Source: Mesorhizobium sp. B2-3-4
Lineage (GTDB): Bacteria; Pseudomonadota; Alphaproteobacteria; Rhizobiales; Rhizobiaceae
Assembly: GCF_006442315.1 (NCBI RefSeq)
Contig: NZ_VFVY01000018.1
Span: forward strand, 103,999-167,998
DNA length: 64,000 nucleotides
Direction of reading: 5' to 3'
A program made the translations under genes and the position numbers. The notes beneath the pieces were generated by a model. The model ran no database searches and was not told the DNA's origin. It worked only from the letters and a program-made list of their open reading frames with translations. Shown here piece by piece: positions 44,397 through 51,916 of this stretch (position 1 is its first letter; the number at the start of each line of letters is the position of its first letter).

Positions 44397-45302
44397 TTAA
44401 CGGGCCCCTTGCACGGCCTTGTCGACATCCCCTGCCAATGGGATCGCCGGCTGGGCGCCGGACTTGAGGCAAGCCAGCGATCCGGCGGCACCGGCACGCG
44501 CGAGTGCCTGTTCGAGCGCGAGGCCCGAAGACAGGCCGGCAGCGAAATAGCCGCAGAATGTGTCTCCGGCGCCGACCGTGTCGACCGGCGTGATCTTCAA
44601 CGCAGGAACTGTCAGGAAATCGTTCGGTGTCGCCGCCATCACGCCGTCGCCACCCAGTGTGACGACGATAGTACGGCCAGTTTTCGCGGCAAAGTCGCGC
44701 ATGCGTGCCGCGCGGTCGCGGCCTTGCAGGGCAAGCGCCTCGCCATAGAGGTCGAATTCGGTCTCGTTGGCGACCGCATAGTCAGCCTTGGCGAGGAAGG
44801 CGGCCGCCTCGCCATGAAAGGGGGCGGTGTTGAGGACAGTGACCGCGCCGGCCGCCCTTGCCTGGTCGAGGGCGGCATCGACCGTCGCGAGCGGAATTTC
44901 ATGCTGCAGCAGCACGACGTCGCCCTTTTTCAGAAAAGCCTTGGAGAGGTCGCCGGGCAGCACGGAAGCGTTGGCGCCGGGCACGACGGCGATGATGTTT
45001 TCGCCGTCGTCGCCGACCATGATCAGCGCGGTGCCGGTCGAGGCGAAGGTTTCCCCCACGCCCGAAAGATCGACCTTTGCCTCGCGCAGCAATGCCAGTG
45101 CCTCGGTGGCGAAATTGTCCTTGCCGACGGCGCCGACCATGCGCACCGGCGCGCCGGCCCGTGCGGCGGCCAGTGCCTGGTTGGCGCCCTTGCCGCCGGG
45201 CGCGGTGGCGAAGCCTGAGCCGCTTACCGTTTCACCAGGGCTCGGCAAGCGGTCTACCCTGGCGATAAGGTCGAGGTTGATCGAGCCGACAACGATAATC
45301 AC
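44397..45302 (-). CDS. rbsK: Ribokinase
   Basis: Phosphorylates D-ribose to ribose-5-phosphate, 301 residues of the PfkB family. It has the N-terminal sugar-binding GSINLDLIARVDRLPSPGETVSGSGFATAPGGKGANQALAAARAGA and the C-terminal DTVGAGDTFCGYFAAGL with the catalytic Asp and anion hole. The start is GTG at 45302 with AGGAGG upstream. It is immediately upstream of the amidase on the same strand. No ribose transporter genes are nearby, so ribose may come from nucleosides. Confidence 0.92.
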   Translation of the reverse strand: MIIVVGSINLDLIARVDRLPSPGETVSGSGFATAPGGKGANQALAAARAGAPVRMVGAVGKDNFATEALALLREAKVDLSGVGETFASTGTALIMVGDDGENIIAVVPGANASVLPGDLSKAFLKKGDVVLLQHEIPLATVDAALDQARAAGAVTVLNTAPFHGEAAAFLAKADYAVANETEFDLYGEALALQGRDRAARMRDFAAKTGRTIVVTLGGDGVMAATPNDFLTVPALKITPVDTVGAGDTFCGYFAAGLSSGLALEQALARAGAAGSLACLKSGAQPAIPLAGDVDKAVQGAR

Positions 45303-45450
45303 GCAAGGCCTCCTGCCAATACAAACTCAAAGTGTTCGGGTGTCGCCTGGTGCATCCAGACAAATGCACTTCGTTCCGATCGCGCGGGAAGCTAACCTGT
45401 AAGGGCGCGGCTTGCCAGACCACGCCAATAGTCCAGCCGGTTTTGTTGGC

Positions 45451-45939
45451 CTATTCACAGCGCACGGTGACCGTGCCCTGATAATTGCCGGCAGGAAAGA
45501 TACCGCTGGATTTGGTGGCGGTCAGATCGACCTGCATGGGGTGGGTGCCGTTGACAATCCTTTGCGGCACGCTGCCATTGTTGTCGACCCCCGAACCGTC
45601 GAGGCGGAAGACCGAAGCGAAGGTCACGTTGGTGCCGCCGCCGCTCGGCGCCGACGAGAATGCGGCAGGCGCCGGCGCTGAAACAGAATAACAGTCGAGC
45701 AGGTTAAGGAGCGAGCACAGCAGGGAGCTTGCCACCACGGTGGCGCTGGCGCTGGATCCGCCGGCCTGCTTCGACCCCAACACGCTGATGGCCGGATTCG
45801 GGGTCATCGTGCCCGACGCGCCGACCATGATCGTGCATGTGCCGATGATTGCCGTCTGCGCGGGCAGGCAAAAGCCGGCAAGCGTTGCCATCGCAAGCAG
45901 AACGCTGCTATTTCTTCTTCTTTCTCTTGCCATCGGCAT
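45451..45939 (-). CDS. Secreted pilin-like (SCPU-like) protein
   Basis: A 162-residue secreted protein with an N-terminal signal peptide (RRRNSSVLLAMATLAGFCLPAQTA; cleavage near TA-II). The mature part is beta-rich: a TCTI segment after the cleavage site, a middle part with two Cys (LLCSLLNLLDCYSV) and a final NYQGTVTVRCE with a cysteine next to the end. The end matches the protein at 46809, and both resemble spore-coat U/fimbrial subunits by pattern. The start at 45939 or 45933 overlaps the upstream gene. This is the last gene of the four-gene operon. Function is inferred only. Confidence 0.55.
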   Translation of the reverse strand: MPMARERRRNSSVLLAMATLAGFCLPAQTAIIGTCTIMVGASGTMTPNPAISVLGSKQAGGSSASATVVASSLLCSLLNLLDCYSVSAPAPAAFSSAPSGGGTNVTFASVFRLDGSGVDNNGSVPQRIVNGTHPMQVDLTATKSSGIFPAGNYQGTVTVRCE

Positions 45940-46429
45940 TTCCGGTCCTGATGCTCCAGCCTTCGTTGGCCCATCCGGGTGACGCGGCCGTGGGTGGCGT
46001 GGGAGCGCTCGTGGCCATGCTCGCCGTCTGGCCGTCGGCACCGATGCCCATCTTGAGGAGTTTCAACTCCAGCTGCAGGCGCTCGACCTCGAGCTCGTAG
46101 AGGCGGCTGCAATCGAGGCGCTTGGGCGTGCGCCCGATCGGGATCACCACGCGGCCATAGGTGGCGACGTCGTTGTTGGACTGGTTGTTGCCTCTGATCA
46201 CGCCGAGGTCGACATAGGCGCCGCTGCCCGATACGGCGGAGCGGCAGGTGGTCCCGTCCGAGGCGTGGACCTCGTCTTGCCCCTGCGGCAATGTCACGCC
46301 GGGCAGGTTGAAGCCGCTTTCATTCTGATTGAGGTTGTAGACGTCCTCGGCCACGACGGGGGAAATCCCGTTCGCCACCGCCACAAGCACGACCGTCAGA
46401 ACTTGCGGTGCCCAAAAAACTTTCCGCAT
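45908..46429 (-). CDS. Secreted protein of unknown function
   Basis: A 173-residue protein not assignable to a family by eye. It has a signal peptide (about residues 1-28, ending VVAED), a polar middle with two Cys (TTCRSAV and LDCSRLY), an Arg/Lys-rich helix LYELEVERLQLELKLLKMG typical of a coiled coil, a Ser/Thr/Pro tail and a final lysine cluster KRKKKK. The basic C-terminus and helix suggest interaction with another protein of the operon. It overlaps its neighbours at both ends. Possibly an assembly or anchoring factor for the adjacent subunits (inference). Confidence 0.6.
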   Translation of the reverse strand: MRKVFWAPQVLTVVLVAVANGISPVVAEDVYNLNQNESGFNLPGVTLPQGQDEVHASDGTTCRSAVSGSGAYVDLGVIRGNNQSNNDVATYGRVVIPIGRTPKRLDCSRLYELEVERLQLELKLLKMGIGADGQTASMATSAPTPPTAASPGWANEGWSIRTGNADGKRKKKK

Positions 46430-46788
46430 ATCTGTGCCCTTATCTGCGTCTGTTGATTGGGAAAGGGGATGCTCTCGGTACAGATACGCACTTTACGCTC
46501 GGCGGCGCCGTCGAAGGGCACGACCACGAGGACGGGGCGGGAGGCCTGGGCAGCCAATTGGAACGTGCCCGGAGCGATCCTGGCATTCACGGGCTGAAAA
46601 TCCTGATCGTAGACGTGGATCTCGACCTTGATCTTCTGGTCGTAAGGGTTGGCGGGGAATACGCGGACCGCGAAGACATCGGTGAAGCTGTTGACCTCGC
46701 CGCGCATCGGCGACATCGACTGTGCCTCGGCGGCAATGGTTGGCAGGCCGACAGCCAGAGCCGTGGCCAGGATTCGTGCATATTTCAA
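46396..46788 (-). CDS. Chaperone-like single-domain secreted protein (TTG start)
   Basis: A 130-residue exported protein resembling only the first immunoglobulin-like domain of periplasmic pilus chaperones. After a signal peptide (ILATALAVGLPTIAAEAQS) it has the pattern VFAVRVFPANPYDQKIKVEIHVYDQDF and IAPGTFQLAAQASRPVLVVVPFDG, recalling the chaperone G1/F1 strands, then KVRICTESI. The second chaperone domain is absent. A start at the TTG of 46788 is chosen because AAGGAGG lies just before it and no in-frame ATG gives the signal peptide. It overlaps the gene at 45908-46429 by 34 bp. Confidence 0.55.
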   Translation of the reverse strand: MKYARILATALAVGLPTIAAEAQSMSPMRGEVNSFTDVFAVRVFPANPYDQKIKVEIHVYDQDFQPVNARIAPGTFQLAAQASRPVLVVVPFDGAAERKVRICTESIPFPNQQTQIRAQICGKFFGHRKF

Positions 46789-46808
46789 GGATACCTCCTT
46801 CGCGCGGC

Positions 46809-47279
46809 CTATTCGCAGCGCAGTGTGACCGTCGCCTGATAGTTTCCGGAGGCGAAGCGGTTGCTGCCGCCCTTGGTGCCGGCCAGGTGAACCGAGACCA
46901 GATCGGCGCCGGGGATGGTCAGGGCGGTGGCTGCCCCCGTCTCCGCGATCGTATGGGCGCCGCTGGTCGAGTAGGTCGGCGTCCAGGTGGTGGCCGTGCT
47001 GTCGGCGGCCGGCGCGGTGGTGGTGGTCACGGGATCGACGCTGAGTGAAACACCGCCAGTGGTGGTGAGCGTGACTGTTCCAGCCGAGCCGCCGCTGTTG
47101 TGCGAGCTCAACGATTGGAGATCGGGACTGACCGTCATCGTGCCGTTGGTGGCGACAACGAGCGTGCAGGTCGCGGTGACCGTGCCGTTGAAAATGACAT
47201 TCTGTGTCGTGGCCATCGCGGCGTGATCCAGGCACGCAACCAGCAAGGCCGCACCGAAAGCGGTGCGAAACAACTTCAT
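46809..47279 (-). CDS. Secreted pilin-like (SCPU/DUF4402-like) protein
   Basis: A 156-residue secreted protein. The signal peptide (MKLFRTAFGAALLVACLDHAAMA) is followed by a beta-rich Ser/Thr/Gly-rich body: NVIFNGTVTATCTLVVATNGTMTVSPDL near the N-terminus, a middle TTTGGVSLSV stretch and the end SGNYQATVTLRCE. Two Cys (one near the N-terminus, one penultimate) could form the disulfide of a fimbrial fold. It resembles spore coat U or DUF4402 families in pattern, not proven. It is the first gene of the operon; the 222 bp upstream are AT-richer than the surroundings. Confidence 0.6.
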   Translation of the reverse strand: MKLFRTAFGAALLVACLDHAAMATTQNVIFNGTVTATCTLVVATNGTMTVSPDLQSLSSHNSGGSAGTVTLTTTGGVSLSVDPVTTTTAPAADSTATTWTPTYSTSGAHTIAETGAATALTIPGADLVSVHLAGTKGGSNRFASGNYQATVTLRCE

Positions 47280-47501
47280 CGAAACCCTCCTATTAAGTCG
47301 GATTGCCCGAATTAACAGGGGTATGATCGTTCTATCATGGTTAATTTAGCGTAAACTTAAGTAATTCGCCGAAACAACATCAATGAACAAACCGACGGTT
47401 GTCCTCGGTTGTATCGAGAAACTTACTGAATAACTCGTGCTAATACTTATGAGAACGAACATTCATATTTTTACCCGATCGTATACTGGAAAATCGAGAT
47501 T

Positions 47502-48380
47502 CTACGGTGAAATCTGCCCCGCTTCCCAGCCCAGTATGGCGCGTTTGCGGGTCAAGCCCCAGTGATAGCCGGTGAGGTCGCCTGATTTGCCGATGGCGCG
47601 ATGGCAAGGCACCACGAAAGAGAGCGGGTTGGCGCCGTTGGCGGCGCCCACCGCGCGGCTGGCGCTCGGCGCGCCGATGCTGGCGGCGATCGAGGAATAG
47701 GTGCGGGCCTTGCCCATCGGTATCTGCAGCAGGGCTTCCCAGACGCGGACCTGGAAGTCGGTGCCGATCATGACGACGTGCAAGGGCTGGTCGGCGCGCC
47801 ACAGCGTCGGATCGAAGATGCGCGCGGCGTAGGGGCCTGTCGTTTCCCTGTCCTCGACATAGTGGGCGTTGGGCCAGCGCCACGACATGTCGGCGAAGGC
47901 GGCGCGCTCCTCGCCGGCATCGCAGAAGGCGAGGCCGGCAAGCCCGCGGTCGGTGGCCATGATCAGGGCGGTGCCGAACGGGGATGGGTGGTAGCCGTAG
48001 CGGATGGTGAGGCCGGCGCCGCGCGTCTTGTAGTCGCCCGGCGACATCGCCTCATGGGTGACGAACAGGTCGTGCAACCGGCCGGGGCCGGACATGCCCA
48101 GTTCGAACGAGGTTTCGAGTAGCGGCATGCCGGAATCGAGCAGCCTGCGCGCATGGTCCAGCGTCACCGCCTGCAGGAATGCCTTGGGCGACAGGCCGGC
48201 CCAGCGGGTGAAGAGTTTCTGCAGGCCGGTCGGCGTCTCGCCGACCTCTTCGGCCAGTTCTTCCAGCGACGGCTGGTCGCGATAGTCGAGGCTGATCTTC
48301 TCGATGGCGCGGCGCACGATTTCGTAGTCGCTGCCCTCGGGCGTGATGTCCTTCTTGAGGATTGCCGTCTGTGTGCTCAT
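47502..48380 (-). CDS. AraC-type/O6-methylguanine methyltransferase (Ada-like)
   Basis: A 292-residue DNA repair and regulator fusion: an AraC-like helix-turn-helix domain (about residues 20-115, SLEELAEEVGETPTGLQKLFTRWAGLSPKAFLQAVTLDHARRLLDS) joined to O6-alkylguanine-DNA alkyltransferase with the active-site SFVVPCHRAIGKSG near residue 260. The N-terminal Ada zinc domain with its four cysteines (methylphosphotriester repair) is lacking, so this is a shortened Ada. It may repair O6-methylguanine and regulate; autoregulation by methylation of an N-terminal Cys cannot occur. The gene is monocistronic. Confidence 0.9.
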   Translation of the reverse strand: MSTQTAILKKDITPEGSDYEIVRRAIEKISLDYRDQPSLEELAEEVGETPTGLQKLFTRWAGLSPKAFLQAVTLDHARRLLDSGMPLLETSFELGMSGPGRLHDLFVTHEAMSPGDYKTRGAGLTIRYGYHPSPFGTALIMATDRGLAGLAFCDAGEERAAFADMSWRWPNAHYVEDRETTGPYAARIFDPTLWRADQPLHVVMIGTDFQVRVWEALLQIPMGKARTYSSIAASIGAPSASRAVGAANGANPLSFVVPCHRAIGKSGDLTGYHWGLTRKRAILGWEAGQISP

Positions 48381-48496
48381 GGAACCTGTCTCCTTGGCTG
48401 AAATATCGCCCCTTGGGGCGCCGATCGCCACCCGAAACTTGCCTTCTCGGCCCGCCTGCCCAGATAGAGCTGGGGATTCGAGCCCGGGAGCTGCCA

Positions 48497-49312
48497 ATGG
48501 CTGGCGAAAAAGTGCGTCTGACGGGGGCAAGGGAGACCTTGCTGATGACCCTCTATGGCAAGGCACTGGAGAGCCGGATGCCGCATTCGCTGCTCGGGGA
48601 TCATTTCGCCGACGAGGCGCTGCGCAAGATCGACTATGACTTCGCCAGGCTGAGGGTCGACGAAAATCTCGGCATCGGCCTGGCGATCCGGGCCAAGACC
48701 CTGGACGTCCGTGTCGAGGATTTTCTGGCCAGAAATCCTGGCGCCATCGTGCTGCATCTGGGCTGTGGGGTCGATACGCGCATCTTCCGTGTCGATCCGC
48801 CGCCAGGGGTGGACTGGTTCGATGTCGATTATCCCGAGGTCATCGAGCTCAGGCGCAAACTCTACCCTTCGCGCGACCACTATCATCTCGTGGCTTCGTC
48901 GGTGACCGAGCCTGCGTGGCTGGCAGCGGTGCCCCGCAATCGGCCGGCGATGGTGGTGGCGGAAGGATTGACGCCCTATCTCCCCGCCGACGAGGGGCTG
49001 CGCCTGCTTTCACGGCTGGCCTCGCATCTTGCCGGCGGCGAACTGATGTTCGACGCCTACAGCCGTTTCGGGCTGACGCTGCTCCGGTTCAATCCGACCA
49101 TCAAGGCGACGGGCGCCGAGGTTCACTGGGCGATCGAAGATCCGCATGAACTGGAACGGGCGGTTCCGAAGCTGCGTTTCATCGAGGACATTTCCGCCTA
49201 CAAGCCTGAACATGCCGCCCGCATGGGCTGGTCCGCCAAGCTGTTCGTTCGCCTTTGGAAACATGTTCCGGCGTTGCGCAAGGTCGGCCGGCTGCTGCGT
49301 TATCGCTTCTGA
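48497..49312 (+). CDS. Leucine carboxyl methyltransferase-like protein
   Basis: A 271-residue SAM-dependent methyltransferase of the leucine carboxyl methyltransferase (LCM/PPM) superfamily. It opens KVRLTGARETLLMTLYGKALESR and carries VLHLGCGVDTRIFRVDPPPGVDWFDVDYPEVIELRRKLYP, the typical SAM-binding and acidic motif, then VVAEGLTPYLPADEGLRLLSRLASHL. Many bacterial relatives act on polyketides or unknown small molecules. The ATG at 48497 removes an unconserved leader. It is divergent from the Ada-like gene (116 bp gap). The substrate is unknown. Confidence 0.8.
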   Translation: MAGEKVRLTGARETLLMTLYGKALESRMPHSLLGDHFADEALRKIDYDFARLRVDENLGIGLAIRAKTLDVRVEDFLARNPGAIVLHLGCGVDTRIFRVDPPPGVDWFDVDYPEVIELRRKLYPSRDHYHLVASSVTEPAWLAAVPRNRPAMVVAEGLTPYLPADEGLRLLSRLASHLAGGELMFDAYSRFGLTLLRFNPTIKATGAEVHWAIEDPHELERAVPKLRFIEDISAYKPEHAARMGWSAKLFVRLWKHVPALRKVGRLLRYRF

Positions 49313-49372
49313 GACGGCCTGTCCTTGACACAATTGCGGAGGGCAAGCGCTCCACGATTTTCCTGGAATTGA

Positions 49373-49867
49373 TCAGCGCGCCTTGGCGGTCGCCAGAGCG
49401 CGCGAGAAGGCGGTGGCAAAGCTCTCGCGGGACTCGGGGTCGAGGAAGCCGCCGATCGGGACGTTCTGGCCCTGTGCTTCCACGGTCATCCTGGTGATGC
49501 CGATCTCGGCGTGACGGGCGACCGAAAACCGTGCCCAGAACGGATTGAAGCGGTGCGCTTCCGATTGTCCCGAAGGGGCCGTCTTGCGAATGTCGAGGCT
49601 GGTGCGCGAGACCGATACTTCCTCGCGGGCTCGGGCGGCCCGATAATTGACGCGGAAGGCGATGTAGACGGCGACCACGTCGAGGCCGAAGAATCCGAAC
49701 ACCGGCCAGGCGCCGCGCGACAGGAAAAATGCGCCCGTCACCAGCCAGCCGAACATCAGCGCGCCCATCAAGATCAGGAAGCCCGTCCTGCCCAACGACC
49801 GGTGCGGTGTCAGCAAGGCGTGGAAGAAAGGCTCGTCGGCCTGAAACGAGGCGTTTGTGTCGCTCAT
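49373..49867 (-). CDS. DUF2244 membrane protein
   Basis: A 164-residue DUF2244 integral membrane protein, a family conserved in alphaproteobacteria next to nth. It has two hydrophobic segments (about residues 26-46 and 51-69: GFLILMGALMFGWLVTGAFFLSRGAWPVFGFFGLDVVAVYIAFRVNYRAARA) and a soluble C-terminal part with NPFWARFSVARH and ending in FATAFSRALATAKAR. The function is unknown. Its ATG is only 22 bp from the divergent nth start, so promoters overlap coding regions. Confidence 0.85.
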   Translation of the reverse strand: MSDTNASFQADEPFFHALLTPHRSLGRTGFLILMGALMFGWLVTGAFFLSRGAWPVFGFFGLDVVAVYIAFRVNYRAARAREEVSVSRTSLDIRKTAPSGQSEAHRFNPFWARFSVARHAEIGITRMTVEAQGQNVPIGGFLDPESRESFATAFSRALATAKAR

Positions 49868-49889
49868 GACAGGCTATTATAGGAGGGAA

Positions 49890-50702
49890 ATGGCCAGCCC
49901 CAAGTCCAAAGATTCTTCCCTGCCTAAAAGTGAACCCTTGCTTGGGCGGCGCGACGGCTCGAACGCAAAACCACGTCCCAGACCGGCGCGGTCCAGGTCA
50001 CGCTACAGCCCGGCGGAAGTGCGCGAGATATTCCGGCGCTTTTCGGTGCAGCGGCCGGAGCCGAAAGGCGAACTCGAACATGTCAACGCCTTCACGCTCT
50101 TGGTGGCGGTGGTGCTTTCGGCGCAAGCAACCGATGCCGGCGTCAACAAGGCGACGCGCGCGCTGTTCAAGATTGCCGATACGCCGAGCAAGATGCTGGC
50201 GCTGGGTGAGGCCGAAGTCGGCGACCATATCCGGACCATCGGGCTCTGGCGCAACAAGGCCAAGAACGTCATCGCCCTATCGCAGGCGCTGATCCGCGAC
50301 CATGGCGGCGAGGTGCCCGATAACCGCGATGAACTGGTCAAGCTGCCGGGTGTCGGGCGCAAGACCGCCAATGTCGTGCTCAACATGGCCTTCGGCCAGC
50401 ACACGATGGCGGTCGACACGCATATCTTGCGCATCGGCAACCGGCTCGGCCTGGCGCCCGGCAAGACCCCCGAACAGGTCGAGCAGGGGCTGCTGAAGAT
50501 CATCCCGGATGAATATATGCGCCACGCGCATCACTGGCTGATCCTGCACGGCCGCTATGTCTGCAAGGCGCGCAAGCCGGATTGCCCGGCCTGCGTTATC
50601 GCCGATATCTGCAAGGCGGAGGTGAAGACGACCAGCATTCCGGCGCCGCTGGTGCCGATCGCTCCGCTCGAAACGGCGGTCGCCGAAGATCAGATACCGT
50701 AG
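49890..50702 (+). CDS. nth: Endonuclease III
   Basis: DNA glycosylase/AP lyase that removes oxidised pyrimidines in base excision repair, 270 residues. After a basic N-terminal tail it has the helix-hairpin-helix LPGVGRKTANVVLN with the catalytic lysine, VDTHILRIGNRLG with the catalytic aspartate, and the 4Fe-4S loop C-x6-C-x2-C-x5-C (CKARKPDCPACVIADIC). All catalytic residues are present. Start at 49890 with AGGAGG. It ends overlapping the DUF2214 gene by 13 bp tail to tail. Confidence 0.95.
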   Translation: MASPKSKDSSLPKSEPLLGRRDGSNAKPRPRPARSRSRYSPAEVREIFRRFSVQRPEPKGELEHVNAFTLLVAVVLSAQATDAGVNKATRALFKIADTPSKMLALGEAEVGDHIRTIGLWRNKAKNVIALSQALIRDHGGEVPDNRDELVKLPGVGRKTANVVLNMAFGQHTMAVDTHILRIGNRLGLAPGKTPEQVEQGLLKIIPDEYMRHAHHWLILHGRYVCKARKPDCPACVIADICKAEVKTTSIPAPLVPIAPLETAVAEDQIP

Positions 50703-51145
50703 CCGCGCGCCATCGCCGCGGCGAAGACCGGGATCAGCAGGAAGACGGCTCCCTCGGCGCGGACATAGGTCCTGACCGAAGCCAGTTCGGCCGCAGGCAC
50801 GGCAAAGGCGGGATTGGTGCTGGCCTGCCTGTTCCAGGAGATGAACCGCACGGTCGGGATGATCGACAGCAGCCCGACGACGCCGAACGCCGCCATCTTG
50901 GCCCAGAACACCCAGTTGTAGACATAGAATTCCCAGCCCTTGAGCCCCCAGAAGACGCGGCCGATGCCGACGATGATGATGAGCGCGGCGATGATGCCAT
51001 AGTGGCGGTCGATGCCGGCAAGCCGCTTGAGCGTCGCGGAGGGCAGGTCGCCGCGGATCAGCACGAATTCGGCGCCGATGATGCCGGCTAGCGAGAACAC
51101 CAGCAAATGGTGGATGATGGCGAGCACGAGGTCGGTGGTGTCCAT
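50690..51145 (-). CDS. DUF2214 family membrane protein
   Basis: A 151-residue integral membrane protein of DUF2214. It has four hydrophobic stretches (about residues 6-28, 48-66, 82-100 and 130-148), typical ends MDTTDLVLAIIHHLLVFSLAGIIGAEFVLIRGDL and WVFWAKMAAFGVVGLLSIIPTVRFI. The function is unknown. It is convergent with nth, with the last 13 bases overlapping. Confidence 0.85.
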   Translation of the reverse strand: MDTTDLVLAIIHHLLVFSLAGIIGAEFVLIRGDLPSATLKRLAGIDRHYGIIAALIIIVGIGRVFWGLKGWEFYVYNWVFWAKMAAFGVVGLLSIIPTVRFISWNRQASTNPAFAVPAAELASVRTYVRAEGAVFLLIPVFAAAMARGYGI

Positions 51146-51372
51146 GCAGGTTTTCCCCGTATCAGCGGCGCCCGCCGGCGCCTCAAGATTTGACGTGCTG
51201 AATCAGTCCGCTTCGAAAATAACACCGCCGCGCAAGAATCCCATAGCGCGGCGCGGATGTCGTGAGGGCTGGCGGCCCTTGCGCTTCGTCCTGGATGACG
51301 GTCCCAGGTTCCCTGGCTCTTGCCCTGCGCCTGCGATTTGATAACCGCGGGCTGTAAAGCGAGGCAGATCCA

Positions 51373-51912
51373 ATGAACACGACGCAAGCGACCACGGCTC
51401 CGGTCATGGAGACGCCGCGAACCATCCTGCGGGCACACAGGATCGGCGATTTCGATTCCTATGCGACGATGTGGGCCGACCCGGTCGTCACCCGCTTCAT
51501 AGGCGGCAAGCCGCGCACGCGCGAGGAAAGCTGGATGCGGTTTTTGCGCCATGCCGGCCTCTGGTCGCTGCTCGGCTACGGGTTCTGGGCCATCGAGGAG
51601 AAGTCGACCGGCCGCTTTGTCGGCGAAGCCGGTTTTCACGATCTGAAGCGCGACATGCAGCCATCGATCGAAGGCATTCCTGAGGCGGGATGGGCGCTTG
51701 CGCCGGCCGTGCACGGGGCGGGCCTGGCCACCGAGGTCGTCGCCTGTGTCCTGGCATGGGGCGACGAGACGTTCGGGCGCGTCAGAACCGTCTGCATCAT
51801 CGATCCCGAGAATACCGCCTCACTGAACGTCGCAACGAAATGCGGCTACCGGGAAGTGGTGCGCACCCTCTATCACGATGCTCTGACGATCCTGCTGGAG
51901 CGGCTGTCCTGA
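51373..51912 (+). CDS. GNAT family N-acetyltransferase
   Basis: Acetyl-CoA dependent N-acetyltransferase, 179 residues. It follows the RimJ/RimL type: ETPRTILRAHRIGDFDSYATMWADPVVTRFIGGKPRTREESWMRFL, then SLLGYGFWAIEEKSTGRFVGEAGFHDL and VHGAGLATEVVACVLAWG, with NTASLNVATKCGYREVVR near the end. The acetyl-CoA loop is (Q/R)-x-x-G-x-A-like as VHGAGLATE. The substrate is unknown. It is convergent with the GGDEF-EAL gene, four bases apart. Confidence 0.87.
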   Translation: MNTTQATTAPVMETPRTILRAHRIGDFDSYATMWADPVVTRFIGGKPRTREESWMRFLRHAGLWSLLGYGFWAIEEKSTGRFVGEAGFHDLKRDMQPSIEGIPEAGWALAPAVHGAGLATEVVACVLAWGDETFGRVRTVCIIDPENTASLNVATKCGYREVVRTLYHDALTILLERLS

Positions 51913-51916
51913 AGAT

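Noticed and set aside
46587..46781. 64-residue frame beginning MHESW inside the chaperone-like gene
   Set aside because: It uses the ATG in a different frame, has no signal peptide and overlaps the better supported TTG-started gene.
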